A stretch of 50,315 nt of DNA from DRQF01 sp964559135 (GCA_964559135.1 CAZLGG010000018.1:1-50315); one strand, 5' to 3'. Positions 24,500-33,993 are shown, counted from the stretch's first letter. The notes: generated by a model from the letters alone, not told the origin. A program made the numbers and translations.

Positions 24500-25633
24500 A
24501 TGAGATTCAAAGATTCCCTGCAAACGGCCGCGGCCGTCTTGCTCCTGGCGTTCTCCGTCGCGGCTCAAGACAAGATCGCCATCGTTGCGGACGCGGCGAT
24601 CCGCGCCGACGGACAGGTGGTCAAGCCCGCGGTTCTTCTCGTCGAAAACGGCCGCATCAAGGCTTTGGGCGACCTCGAGATCCCGACCGGCTATCAGGTC
24701 GTGAAACGTCCGGGTTTCACTCTGGCGCCCGGCCTCGTCGACGTGGGATCCCATGCGAGCGCTCCCTACGACCTCAGCGAAAACGAAGATGCGGTCGACG
24801 TGGAAAGCCGTGCCAGAGATTCCGTGGTCGCCGACCACCGGGACTGGAAGCTCCTGGCGGCATCGGGAGTCACGACCACCGTTCTCTTGCCGGATCCGGA
24901 AAACGTCGTGTCCGGCGTCGGTGTCGCCGTCAAGACGGGAGGCGCGGAGAGGATCGTCGATCGGTCGGCCCCCGTGATGCTCGCTCTCGCCGGAACGGTT
25001 TATGAGCGGGCAAGACGTCCCACGTCGTTCGCCGAGGCGGTGGAAATCCTACGAGGAGCCTTCGGCGCAGCGAGGACGACCGGTGCGAAGGGACCGCTCG
25101 CCGACGTGCTCGGTGGGAAAAGACCCGCGGTCTTCAAGGTCGACAGCGAAGGTGCGTTGAAGCGTGCCTTGAGTCTCGCCGCCGAGTTCAACGTCTCGCC
25201 GGCATTCCAGGCGCCCAAGAGGGTGGTTCGCAGGTCCATTCCACAGATCCAAGCGGTGAAGGGGAGGCTGTTTCTCCTCGATGCACCCACCGACGCCGAG
25301 TCCGTGGCCGATCTTTTGTTGCCCAGGGACCTGGCCGCGGCAGGCGGACGCGTTGTCTTTCACGTCGACGCGCCGAGACTCGACCCGCGGGTCCTGCGTC
25401 TCGGCGCTTGGCTCGCCGTGCGACACGGCCTCTCACGCAAAGCGGCCGTCGAGGCGATCACGGTTCGTGCCGCGGACGTCGCGGGCCGTGCCGGAAAGGT
25501 CGGCGACCTCGCCCCGGGCATGGACGCCGACTTCATCCTTTTGAACGGCGACCTTCTCGACCCGGCGGCGCGGGTCCACGAGACTTGGGTCGGAGGTCAA
25601 CGCATCTATCGAATGGGAGACAGCAACCGATGA
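24500..25633 (+). CDS. exported amidohydrolase-like pseudoenzyme 2
   Basis: 377 residues with a signal peptide (DSLQTAAAVLLLAFSVAAQ). N-terminal strands (AAIRADGQVVKPAVLLVENGRIKALG), GVTTTVLLPDP and the C-terminal GDLAPGMDADFILLNGDLLDPAARV identify the amidohydrolase superfamily (imidazolonepropionase-like). The D-x-H-x-H motif reads DVGSH, so the first His is replaced by Gly, and the strand-5 and strand-6 His are not visible. ATG 24500 has AGGAA upstream; ATG 24482, overlapping the preceding stop, is an alternative. The stop overlaps the next start by four bases. Confidence 0.82.
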   Translation: MRFKDSLQTAAAVLLLAFSVAAQDKIAIVADAAIRADGQVVKPAVLLVENGRIKALGDLEIPTGYQVVKRPGFTLAPGLVDVGSHASAPYDLSENEDAVDVESRARDSVVADHRDWKLLAASGVTTTVLLPDPENVVSGVGVAVKTGGAERIVDRSAPVMLALAGTVYERARRPTSFAEAVEILRGAFGAARTTGAKGPLADVLGGKRPAVFKVDSEGALKRALSLAAEFNVSPAFQAPKRVVRRSIPQIQAVKGRLFLLDAPTDAESVADLLLPRDLAAAGGRVVFHVDAPRLDPRVLRLGAWLAVRHGLSRKAAVEAITVRAADVAGRAGKVGDLAPGMDADFILLNGDLLDPAARVHETWVGGQRIYRMGDSNR

Positions 25634-26865
25634 CCTTCAGGGTTTTTTGCGCATGGTTGGGGCTTCTTCTGGCGACGGCCGGGTTGTCGGCCCAGGATCG
25701 CCCGATTCTCCTGATGGCCGGAAAGGTTCATCGGGGTGACGGGACGATCTTCGCTCCCGGTGAGGTTCTCATCCACAAGGGCAAGATCTTGGCCGTCGGG
25801 AAGTCCTTGAAGACGCCCAAGGGCACGCGAAAGCGAGCCTTCCCCCGAGGTGAGATCACCGCGGGCATGATCGATGCCGCCGCTTCTGGACTCGAGATCA
25901 CGCGGTCCAATCCGGAGGCTCGCGAAGTGGTCCCCGCCTCCCGCGTTCTGGACTGCCTCGACTTGACGGACCGTCGCTTCGAGTTGCTGGCCCGGGAAGG
26001 CGTCACCACTGTCGGCGCATCCGGTCCGGAGAGCAGCGTCGTGGGGCCGCGGGTTGCCGTCGTGAAGACCGGCACGTCCTCGGCGGCACGAGTCCTCGTC
26101 GCCGCGGGTGCTCCGAAGATCAATCTCACCCACGGCCCCCTTGCCGGCAACTCCGCGCCGCGTTCATCGGGCTACAGCCTTTTCACCCGCTATCCCACTT
26201 CGTTGATGGGCGTCAACTTCATCGCGCGCCAGGCTCTGGGCCGCGCCCGCGATCTCGAGGCGCGCGCCCCTCGAGATCTGGCCAAGGATGAGGACATGAA
26301 ACTCCTGGTGGACGCCTTGCATGGCCGACTCACTCTCAGGGTGCGCGCCAACGAACAGCATGAGATGGCGACGGGACTGCGGATCTCCAAGGAATTCGGT
26401 GTCCCGGTGATCATCGAGGGAGGCGCCGAGAGCTGGCGTCTCGTGGCGGAGCTGAAGGCGGCGAAGACCTCTGTGATCCTGGGTCCCCTGAAGACGAGAG
26501 CGCGTCCGCGGGTTTCCCGGGGTTTCGGGCGACCGGGGCGCGGCGTGAGACGGCGGCCCACGGCGGCGGCTGTCCTGCAGAAAGCGGGCGTCCCTTTTGC
26601 ACTGACGGCGGGAAGCGATCGCGGCGCCTACGGGCTCGCCGAGCAGGTTCGTATAGCGATGCGCCACGGGCTCGGTTTCGTGGCGGCTCTCCAGGCGGTG
26701 ACCGTCGTTCCGGCTCGCCTTCTCGGTGTCGGTGATCGCGTGGGAGCGGTAGAGGTTGGAAAGGATGCGGACCTGATCGTTTGGGGCGGGGTTCCGTTCG
26801 GCGCGACCAGCCCGATGTTGAAGATTTTCGTGAGCGGCGAGTCTTACGAGGCTCGGATCGATTGA
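25630..26865 (+). CDS. exported amidohydrolase-like pseudoenzyme 3
   Basis: 411 residues; signal peptide VFCAWLGLLLATAGLSAQ. Family marks are MAGKVHRGDGTIFAPGEVLIHKGKILAVG, REGVTTVGASGPESSVVGP and the C-terminal VTVVPARLLGVGDRVGAVEVGKDADLIVWG segment. At the metal site the sequence reads IDAAAS, so both His are lost. A short Arg/Gly/Pro-rich segment (near residues 295-315) interrupts the barrel. A GSDRG sequence sits near the position of the strand-8 Asp. Overlaps the upstream stop by ATGA, indicating coupled translation. Confidence 0.82.
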   Translation: MTFRVFCAWLGLLLATAGLSAQDRPILLMAGKVHRGDGTIFAPGEVLIHKGKILAVGKSLKTPKGTRKRAFPRGEITAGMIDAAASGLEITRSNPEAREVVPASRVLDCLDLTDRRFELLAREGVTTVGASGPESSVVGPRVAVVKTGTSSAARVLVAAGAPKINLTHGPLAGNSAPRSSGYSLFTRYPTSLMGVNFIARQALGRARDLEARAPRDLAKDEDMKLLVDALHGRLTLRVRANEQHEMATGLRISKEFGVPVIIEGGAESWRLVAELKAAKTSVILGPLKTRARPRVSRGFGRPGRGVRRRPTAAAVLQKAGVPFALTAGSDRGAYGLAEQVRIAMRHGLGFVAALQAVTVVPARLLGVGDRVGAVEVGKDADLIVWGGVPFGATSPMLKIFVSGESYEARID

Positions 26866-26879
26866 GAGATTCCCGGAAG

Positions 26880-28370
26880 ATGAAGAAACCCATGAATGTA
26901 TCGATCATGAACGGAAGGGGACGGGGCCTGCTCGGTCTCCTCTCCCTGGTCCTGGCCCTCGTCCTTGGAAGCGTCCTGACCGCTCAGACCCATGAGAAGG
27001 TGCTGATCACGGGCGCGAAGATCGTTCCGATGTCCGGAAAGGTCCTCGACAAGGGGGAGATCCTCATCGAGTACGGCCGCATCACCGCCATGGGTGCGAA
27101 GCTCGAGCGTCCCTTCGATGCCTGGGTGGTGGACGCCTCCGGCAAGACGATCTACCCCGGCGCCGTCGATCCCATGACGGTCAGAGGGCTCGACGTACCG
27201 AACGAGTCCCTCGACACGACCCCCTTCGTCGAGGTGTACGATGCGTTCGATCCGTCGGACCGCGCCCTCGAGATTGCGCTCAGGAACGGAACGACGACCC
27301 TGCACGTCTCGCAGGGGCCCAATTGCGTCATCAGCGGCGTCTCCCGCATGTTCATTCCCGTGGGACTGCGGGTCGAGGAGATGACCGTTCGCGCGGACGG
27401 CGGCCTCCGGGTCAACTTCGCTCCCAAGGGCGGCTACGACCACGCGGTTCAGTACTCCCAGTTGCGGGAGGCCTTCGTGGATCTCGACCGCTATCTGGAC
27501 GACCTCGCCGAGAAACTCTATGAGGCGGACCTCGAGAAGAAGGGCGAAAAGCTCGAAGTCGGCCCCGAAGAGGCCAGAAAGAGGGGGCGCCCGCTGATCT
27601 CTCTCGAGAAAATGGACGATCGCCACCGCAATCTCTATCGCCTCCGCGAGGGTCGTCTGGATGCCTACATCTACTGCGTTCGGGCGATGGAAGTCGCCCC
27701 CGCCCTGGCATTCGTCAAGCGGGAAGGCCTCGAGAAGACCTGCACCTTCATCCTCGCCGGCGACACCTTCAAGGCACTGAAGCTGCTGAAAGGGCTGGCG
27801 CGCCCGATCATCATCCCGAAGAGTGCGTTCGTTTTCACCGAAGCCGACCGCATCACCGGAGAACTGCACGACACCTTCACACCCAAGGAGTTCGCCAAGG
27901 CCAAGATTCCCTTCGCCGTGGGCGAGTTCGTGGACCCGTGGGCCACCGCCGCACGCCTGATCCGCGGCGGCATCTCGAGGACCGAGGCCGTGTCCGCGGT
28001 GACGGTCAACGCGGCCAAGGCCATCGGCATGGAGTCGCGCGTGGGCGCGTTGGCCGCGGAACACGACGGCAATCTGGTCATGTTCACCGGAGACCCGCTC
28101 GACCTGACGACGTGGGTGGATTCGGTCTGGATTCAGGGCATTCCCGTCTACGAGAGGTCCAAGGACAAGCGCCTGCGCGACCTCCTCGAGGGCGTTTACG
28201 AGACGACCGAGAGAGAGCGCAGGGCCGCGGCGGCGAAAAAAGCCAAGGAAGCGAAGACTTCTGAATCCAAACCCGCCAAGACGGGGTCGAAAAAGCCGAC
28301 CGAGAAGAAGGGTGGCCAACCCTCCAAGCCGAAGTCTGCGAAGAAGTCCGGCGCGGGTCAGGGACAGTGA
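26880..28370 (+). CDS. exported amidohydrolase-like pseudoenzyme 4, Lys-rich tail
   Basis: 496 residues; signal peptide LLGLLSLVLALVLGSVLTAQ. N-terminal strands (ITGAKIVPMSGKVLDKGEILIEYGRITAMG), RNGTTTLHVSQGP and the C-terminal VTVNAAKAIGMESRVGALAAEHDGNLVMFTGDPLDLTTWV segments place it in the same family. The metal-site segment reads AVDPMTV, without either His. The last 55 residues are Ala/Lys/Pro-rich and presumably extended. Begins 14 bases after the preceding stop. ATG 26892 is an alternative start. Confidence 0.82.
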   Translation: MKKPMNVSIMNGRGRGLLGLLSLVLALVLGSVLTAQTHEKVLITGAKIVPMSGKVLDKGEILIEYGRITAMGAKLERPFDAWVVDASGKTIYPGAVDPMTVRGLDVPNESLDTTPFVEVYDAFDPSDRALEIALRNGTTTLHVSQGPNCVISGVSRMFIPVGLRVEEMTVRADGGLRVNFAPKGGYDHAVQYSQLREAFVDLDRYLDDLAEKLYEADLEKKGEKLEVGPEEARKRGRPLISLEKMDDRHRNLYRLREGRLDAYIYCVRAMEVAPALAFVKREGLEKTCTFILAGDTFKALKLLKGLARPIIIPKSAFVFTEADRITGELHDTFTPKEFAKAKIPFAVGEFVDPWATAARLIRGGISRTEAVSAVTVNAAKAIGMESRVGALAAEHDGNLVMFTGDPLDLTTWVDSVWIQGIPVYERSKDKRLRDLLEGVYETTERERRAAAAKKAKEAKTSESKPAKTGSKKPTEKKGGQPSKPKSAKKSGAGQGQ

Positions 28371-28381
28371 GGACGATCAGC

Positions 28382-31267
28382 ATGGGCCGAATGAAAACGC
28401 TCGCAGTCTTGGTCGCCCTCTTCTGCTTGGCGATGCGCACCGCTCCGTTGGCGGCGAATCCGAAGCACCAGCTCATCGCAGAGGATGACGAGGACGCGAC
28501 GACCTACTACCTCAAGGCACGTCGGATCTACGTCCTCGATGCGGGCACGGGTGTCCGACGAGTGGAGGACTCGACCAACAGCGTCGACAATGGATACCTC
28601 GAGGACGCTTGGTTGCTCATCCGTGATGGGCGTATCGCCGAGGTCGGACAGGGACGGTTCGAGCCCGGCGTCATCCCCGTCGTCGATCTGGGAGAAGCTT
28701 CGATTCTTCCGGGGCTCGTCTCGATGAACCTGGACGCCTTCAAGGGGCGCGATCCCCGGAAACTCGGACCGCGCTACCTGGCGAGAGACAAGTTCAACCC
28801 CTATGCGGACTTTCGTTCCGAGTGGCGTCACGGCGTCACCGCGGGGCGCATCAGCGTTCCAGAAGTGCGTTTCGTGGGCGGGGTGGGGGCCGTCGTGCGA
28901 ATGGGCGCGGAGCCTTCGGATTCGCGCGTCCTCGTGGGGCGGTCCGATCTCTCGGTGTTCTTCACCGCCAACGGCGGGCGCGGGGAACCTCCCTTCGTGG
29001 ACCGACCGTTCCCTTCGTCGAACGACGTGCCGTATCCGCCGTCTTCGCCCAGGCGTCCCAAGACCCGCATGGGCCGGATCGTTGCCCTGAAGAGGATCAT
29101 CGCCAAGGCACGGGCCTTGGAGCGGGGACCGGCCTCGGGAGAGGAGATGCGACAGTTGCTCGCGTTGAAGGCGTTTCTGGCGAGTGGTCGGCCGCTTCGC
29201 ATCGTGGCCCATCGGGCGGAGGACATCCTGCAGGCCGTCGACGCCGTGCGTGCGACGGGGATCCAAGCCTACATCGCCGGAGCGGAAGAGGCCCATCTCG
29301 TCGCCGACGCGTTGGCCGCTGCGAAGATTCCCGTGGTCGTCGACGTCGACAACGATCTCTTCCAACCCGAACGGACGAGCTACGATCCCGTCAAACCGTG
29401 GCGGGGCGATGCCAAGGCCGCCGCCGCACTCGAGGCGAGAGGCGTCAACGTCATACTCGGCGGCCGTGTGGACGACCTGTTGCTCTCTGCGGCCGAAGCC
29501 GTGGGGGCGGGGATGTCGCCCGTGGCGGCGTTGACGGCGGTCACGTCGCGTCCCGCGAAACTTCTCGGCTTGGGGGCGCGCATCGGAAGCATCGCGCCCG
29601 GTCAGGACGCGGATCTCATCGCCGTCAACGGCGATCCCCTCTCCAGCCGGAGTCATGTCCAAGCGGTTTGGGTGCGGGGGCGACAAGCCTGGGACATCGA
29701 CGGCGAGGTCGACCGCGCGCTCGTCGTGCGTGCCGGACTCATCTTGGACGGCACGGGTCGCATGATCGAAAACGGAGAGGTCCTCATCGAGAAGGGGCGC
29801 GTCGTCGCGTGTGGACGGGCTGTCCCCATTCCCGCTGGGGCCCGAGTCGTCGACGCCGGGCCCCAGGCTGTCGTGACGCCCGGCTTCGTGGATGCCTTCG
29901 GTTCGGTGGGGCTGGACGGGGATTCGACCTCGGTTGGCCCCGACGTGGATTACTCTTCCGTCTTCCGGACCCTCACGCCGGCGGCCCGTCGGGCGGCCAT
30001 GAAGGGCGTCACGACCGCGGTGGTAGGACCGAGTCGTACCTCGATTCAGGGGGTTCGCATGGTGGCCCTCAAGACGTCCTTCGAGGACGGAAGCGATCCC
30101 GTCACCGATGCCTTGGCGGCCATGGTGATCCAGGTGGGCGGCACCCGGAGTCAGGCTGCAAAGTCGCTGGACGGGCAACTCAAGCGCGCGAAGTCCTACG
30201 ACTCCAAGTGGAAGGCCTACGAGGCGGCTCTCGAGAAGTGGAAGAAGGGCGAGGTCGCACCGAAGCCCGCGGCCAAGAAACCGGCTGCGCCGAGTCCGAC
30301 CCCGAAGAAGCCGGCCAAGGAAACAAAGGGCAAGGAGGCGCAAGACGCGCTCAGCGGGACCTGGCAAGGCACGTTGAAGGGTGGGCCTCTCCCCGAACCT
30401 CTTCCGGTCGTGCTCAAGGTGGCACTCCATGGCACGAAGGTGTCCGGAACAGTGACGAATCCCGTCGACAGCGACGTCGAAGCCGATGTGACCGGCTCGT
30501 TCGAGAAAGGGAGCCTCCACCTCGAAATCGATGTGGAAACCCCATTCGGTAAGCCCTCACTCGACGCCAAACTCGACCCGGCCGACCATCTCAAGGGCAC
30601 CGTCACGATAGGTTCGTTCGTCAGCATGGACTATGAGGCCAAGCGGACCGCGAAGATCGCACCCAAGATCACGGTCAAGGCGAGCGCCGCTCCGGTACCC
30701 GCCGCCGTCGCTCCGGGCAAACCGAAGGCCCCCAAGAAGGATGAGAAATTGGAGCCTTGGCGCGGTGTGCTCGCGGGAAGCGTGGGACTCGTCATTCGCG
30801 TGTCCACCCCCGGTCAGGTGCTCGCCGCGGCGGACGTGATGAAGCGTTACGGACTCGAGTTCGTCCTCGAGGGGGCCAAGCCGCTCCTTGCCATTCTCGA
30901 CCGCATTCCGGAAGGCCTTGCCGTCATCCATGACAATGCGCTCGTCGAACGGCGGAAGAAGGGGAAGCGCACTTTTGTCGCGGCTCTCCTGGAGCGCCAG
31001 GGACATCGGTTGGCGTTCGGCAGTCGTGGGACGTGGCGTTCTTCGGAGCTGTTGCGGCTCGTGCGCGGTGCCGTGCGCGCCGGCCTCGGTCCGGAGACGG
31101 CTCTGCGGGCCCTCACCTACGATGCGGCCCGCATTCTCAGGCTGGACGACAAGGTCGGGTCTCTCCAGAAGGGGAGGGACGGCGATGTGCTCATCTTCTC
31201 AGGCGATCCGATGGATGCCCGTAGCCGACTCCTGAAGGTCTTCGTTCGTGGCAGGGAGGTGAAATGA
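28382..31267 (+). CDS. exported tandem amidohydrolase-like pseudoenzyme 5 with inserted beta domain
   Basis: 961 residues; signal peptide LAVLVALFCLAMRTAPLAA. Two complete amidohydrolase-like units lie in tandem. Unit 1 (about 35-440) has LPGLVSMNLDA at the metal site; unit 2 (about 450-961) has VTPGFVDAFGS, so both lack the HxH pair. Unit 1 keeps a strand-5 His in VAHRAEDI. Unit 2 is interrupted by a helix, a Lys/Pro/Ala linker (about 610-650) and an inserted beta-strand domain (about 658-755: SGTWQGTLKGG...VSGTVTNPV) that resembles small lipid- or ligand-binding beta sandwiches. ATG 28382 has GAGGA upstream; GTG 28367, overlapping the previous stop, is an alternative. Confidence 0.82.
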   Translation: MGRMKTLAVLVALFCLAMRTAPLAANPKHQLIAEDDEDATTYYLKARRIYVLDAGTGVRRVEDSTNSVDNGYLEDAWLLIRDGRIAEVGQGRFEPGVIPVVDLGEASILPGLVSMNLDAFKGRDPRKLGPRYLARDKFNPYADFRSEWRHGVTAGRISVPEVRFVGGVGAVVRMGAEPSDSRVLVGRSDLSVFFTANGGRGEPPFVDRPFPSSNDVPYPPSSPRRPKTRMGRIVALKRIIAKARALERGPASGEEMRQLLALKAFLASGRPLRIVAHRAEDILQAVDAVRATGIQAYIAGAEEAHLVADALAAAKIPVVVDVDNDLFQPERTSYDPVKPWRGDAKAAAALEARGVNVILGGRVDDLLLSAAEAVGAGMSPVAALTAVTSRPAKLLGLGARIGSIAPGQDADLIAVNGDPLSSRSHVQAVWVRGRQAWDIDGEVDRALVVRAGLILDGTGRMIENGEVLIEKGRVVACGRAVPIPAGARVVDAGPQAVVTPGFVDAFGSVGLDGDSTSVGPDVDYSSVFRTLTPAARRAAMKGVTTAVVGPSRTSIQGVRMVALKTSFEDGSDPVTDALAAMVIQVGGTRSQAAKSLDGQLKRAKSYDSKWKAYEAALEKWKKGEVAPKPAAKKPAAPSPTPKKPAKETKGKEAQDALSGTWQGTLKGGPLPEPLPVVLKVALHGTKVSGTVTNPVDSDVEADVTGSFEKGSLHLEIDVETPFGKPSLDAKLDPADHLKGTVTIGSFVSMDYEAKRTAKIAPKITVKASAAPVPAAVAPGKPKAPKKDEKLEPWRGVLAGSVGLVIRVSTPGQVLAAADVMKRYGLEFVLEGAKPLLAILDRIPEGLAVIHDNALVERRKKGKRTFVAALLERQGHRLAFGSRGTWRSSELLRLVRGAVRAGLGPETALRALTYDAARILRLDDKVGSLQKGRDGDVLIFSGDPMDARSRLLKVFVRGREVK

Positions 31268-32514
31268 TGGCTCGACGCTGGTTGATGTTCCTGGTCTTCT
31301 TGGCTCTCGCGGGACCGTTCGCGACGGCGCAGGACGATGCCCTCGCGAAGCCCAAGTATGCGATCCGGGCCGGCAAGGTCCTCACGATGGACGACCAGAA
31401 TCGAATCCTGGATCACGTCATCATCTTTGTCGCGGAGGGGAAGATCGAGAGGATCGTTTCCGAAAAGGGTGCGAAGATTCCGGATGGCTACGAGGTCATG
31501 GATCACTCGAACCATTGGGTTCTTCCCGGGTTCATCGACTGCCACAGCCACACGGCGACGAATCAAAGCGGTGACATCAATCCGTACGTCTGGTTGACAA
31601 ACCCGGGCCTTCGGGCGGGAGATCTCATCCAGGTCGACACATTCAACAACAATCGGGCCCTTGCCGGGGGGGTGACGACCGCGCTCCTCATACCAGGATC
31701 CGGAACCAACATGAGCGGCTTCGGTGGAATCGTGCGCCACGGGGCTCGCACCATCGGTGAGGCCGTCATGCGTTCGCCCGGCTCGCTGAAGATCGCGCAA
31801 GCCGGCAACCCGGAGCGCTGGTACTTCGGCAAGGGTCGGTCCTACATGAACTACAATCTCCGCCAGACCTTGGTGAAGGCGAGACGCTACTGGAGACGAT
31901 GGAGCGACTACGAAGCCGGAGTCACGAAGACCCGTCCGGCCTACGATCAGCGGTGGGAAGATTTTCGGCTCATCTTCGGCAAGCTCATCCCTGCCAGTGT
32001 CCACACCCAGATGTTCCAGGTGGTTTCCAAGTCCATGACGATGTTGCACGACACGTTTGGCATGAAGCTCATGATCGACCACGGTACGTTCGATGCGTAC
32101 AAGGCAGCCGCCTTGGCGATTGAGCGCAAGATCTACGCCATCGTCGGGCCGCGTGTCTGGTGGATGGATGAACAGGACCGCACGATCAACTCTTGCGCCG
32201 GGAAGTGGTGGGACGCAGGTCTTCGCAAGGTGGGCCTCAATACGGATGCGGGGGTGCTGCCCCAGGAGGATCTGAGACTCCAGGGAACGTTGAGCGTCAA
32301 GTACGGATGGCAGACCTTTCCCGCTCTCGAGGGTCTGACGAGGACGGCGGCGGAGATCCTGGGCGTCGAAGATCGGATCGGGATCATCGCCCCCGGTCGC
32401 GACGCCGACCTGGTGGCCTGGACCGGAGATCCGTTCGATTGCCGCTCGGGCGTGGAGCGCGTGTTCGCTCTCGGGCGAGTGGTGTACGACGCGAGAGAAA
32501 GGCGGCTCTATTGA
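31267..32514 (+). CDS. exported amidohydrolase, metal site intact
   Basis: 415 residues; signal peptide WLMFLVFLALAGPFATAQ. The only member of the run that keeps every ligand position I can look for: GFIDCHSHT (His93 and His95), PASVHTQ (His246), MIDHGTF (His272) and LNTDAGV (Asp327), counted from ATG 31267. The spacing agrees with metal-dependent amidohydrolases of the imidazolonepropionase/prolidase-like group. GGVTTALLIPGSGTNMSG and the C-terminal IIAPGRDADLVAWTGDPFD are typical. The substrate is unknown; cyclic amides or dipeptides are usual for the family. GGAGGT six bases before ATG 31267 favours it over ATG 31264, which overlaps the previous stop. Confidence 0.88.
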   Translation: MARRWLMFLVFLALAGPFATAQDDALAKPKYAIRAGKVLTMDDQNRILDHVIIFVAEGKIERIVSEKGAKIPDGYEVMDHSNHWVLPGFIDCHSHTATNQSGDINPYVWLTNPGLRAGDLIQVDTFNNNRALAGGVTTALLIPGSGTNMSGFGGIVRHGARTIGEAVMRSPGSLKIAQAGNPERWYFGKGRSYMNYNLRQTLVKARRYWRRWSDYEAGVTKTRPAYDQRWEDFRLIFGKLIPASVHTQMFQVVSKSMTMLHDTFGMKLMIDHGTFDAYKAAALAIERKIYAIVGPRVWWMDEQDRTINSCAGKWWDAGLRKVGLNTDAGVLPQEDLRLQGTLSVKYGWQTFPALEGLTRTAAEILGVEDRIGIIAPGRDADLVAWTGDPFDCRSGVERVFALGRVVYDARERRLY

Positions 32515-32537
32515 GCGGGCGAAAGGGGAATTCGAGC

Positions 32538-33992
32538 ATGAGAATCTCGGCTGTGCATCGACGGAATCGCAAACAGCTACAGCTGCTTGTGCTGGTGGCC
32601 GTGCTCGGTCTTGCGGGGGCTCTTTCGGGCATGACGCCTCAGGAAAAGAGCACGTCGAATGGCGACTTCACCGTCGTCAAGGCGGGGACCGTGATCACGG
32701 TCAGCGGGGAAACACTGAAGAACGCGTCGATCGTCATTCGCAACGGCATCGTCGAAGCCGTCGGAACGAACGTGGATTACCCGTTCGGCGCCCACGTGAT
32801 CGATGCGCCGAACTCGGTGGTCATGCCCGGGTTGATCGATCCGGTGAGCGCCTACGTCAGCCTCAACGGCGGCAGAGGCATCAAGGCGAACCAGACCTTC
32901 GGTGAGGACCTGTTCCTCGATGGAGATCGCTTCGAACCTCTTCTCGCGTTCGGCTACACGACTTTGGGATTGGACCCCCGCGGAGGCCCCATTGCAGGAC
33001 GTGAGCTGGTCGTTCGCACGTCGGGCAAGGACACGAAGGCGATGACCATCACCGCCGAGGGCCCCATCAAGATGACGATGAACGATCCTCGATCGGACAA
33101 GGGCAACCTCGTTCGCGCATTCAAGTCCGCTCACGCCGAGATCGAGAAAGTTCGCAAGGCCCGGGAGGCCTGGGAGAAGAAGCAGAAGGCGAAGAAGAAG
33201 CCGTCACCGAAGCCGACTCCGAAGCCCGCACCCAAGCCGTCGCCGAAACCCGCACCCAAGCCCAAGCCCAAACCCAAGCCGAAGAGCGGAGCGCTGGAGA
33301 AGAAGAAGCCGTCGCAAACCAAAGACGACGGGTTCAAAGCACCTCCCATCAACCCCCTCTATCGACCACTCGTGGACTTGATCGAGAAGAAGAAGGGCGT
33401 CACGGCGATCATCGAGTTCGGCCGCAACCAGATCAACTCATGGGGCGTCTCGATCACGCCCGCGGGTTGCTATGAATACTTGCGCGCCTTCCTCGACGAG
33501 GAGCCCTTCGCCCACTCCTACCGGGTGTTCAATGGTGTCGTGGGCAAGAACAGCCCGTTTGCCGTGACGCCCGAGACGGATGTGAATCTCATCGTCGAGG
33601 CGCTCGGCAAGGAGAAGGCTCTCGTGGCCATCTTCCCCAACATCAATCACTACCCGTACACACGTGATCAGTACAATCTGGGGCTCAAGCTACTGCGCGC
33701 CGGATGCAAGGTCGTGTACCTGCCGGAGCAATCCCGTTGGAGCGAATACGCGATCATGTTCGAGAAGTTGGCAAGAATGGTGCGATACGGTTTTCCTCGC
33801 GAGGAGATTCTGAAGACCGTGACGCTTCATCCCGCCGAGATGCTCGGAATGTCCGATCGGCTCGGAAGCATCGAGAAGGGGAAGGAAGCCAATCTCGTCT
33901 TCTTGAGTGGCGATCCCCTCGCCTTCGACACCCGTGTCGAGAAGGTCATGATTCGCGGGGAGATGATCCCCTTCACTCGGAGAATCCGCTGA
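32538..33992 (+). CDS. exported amidohydrolase-like pseudoenzyme 6 with Pro-Lys linker
   Basis: 484 residues; signal peptide QLLVLVAVLGLAGALSG. Family marks are AGTVITVSGETLKNASIVIRNGIVEAVG, AFGYTTLGLDPRGGPIAGRE and the C-terminal VTLHPAEMLGMSDRLGSIEKGKEANLVFLSGDPL segments. The metal-site segment is GLIDPVSA, with no His. Residues 200-249 hold a charged helix (EKVRKAREAWEKKQKAKKK) followed by about seven KPxP repeats, a stiff extended linker like that of TonB. Start ATG 32538 lies 23 bases after the active amidohydrolase gene. Confidence 0.82.
   Translation: MRISAVHRRNRKQLQLLVLVAVLGLAGALSGMTPQEKSTSNGDFTVVKAGTVITVSGETLKNASIVIRNGIVEAVGTNVDYPFGAHVIDAPNSVVMPGLIDPVSAYVSLNGGRGIKANQTFGEDLFLDGDRFEPLLAFGYTTLGLDPRGGPIAGRELVVRTSGKDTKAMTITAEGPIKMTMNDPRSDKGNLVRAFKSAHAEIEKVRKAREAWEKKQKAKKKPSPKPTPKPAPKPSPKPAPKPKPKPKPKSGALEKKKPSQTKDDGFKAPPINPLYRPLVDLIEKKKGVTAIIEFGRNQINSWGVSITPAGCYEYLRAFLDEEPFAHSYRVFNGVVGKNSPFAVTPETDVNLIVEALGKEKALVAIFPNINHYPYTRDQYNLGLKLLRAGCKVVYLPEQSRWSEYAIMFEKLARMVRYGFPREEILKTVTLHPAEMLGMSDRLGSIEKGKEANLVFLSGDPLAFDTRVEKVMIRGEMIPFTRRIR
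33198..33284 (+). repeat. KPxP-coding tandem repeat
   Basis: In-frame imperfect repeats of the 12-base type AAGCCGNCNCCG, encoding Lys-Pro-x-Pro units (residues 221-249 of the gene). Third positions vary, so the protein repeat is conserved rather than the DNA. Confidence 0.85.
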
Positions 33993-33993
33993 A

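Noticed and set aside
28358..30520. 720-codon minus-strand open frame opposite the tandem amidohydrolase-like gene
   Set aside because: Arg/His/Gly-rich translation with no domain, exactly antisense to a well-supported gene; such long antisense frames are expected in GC-rich DNA.
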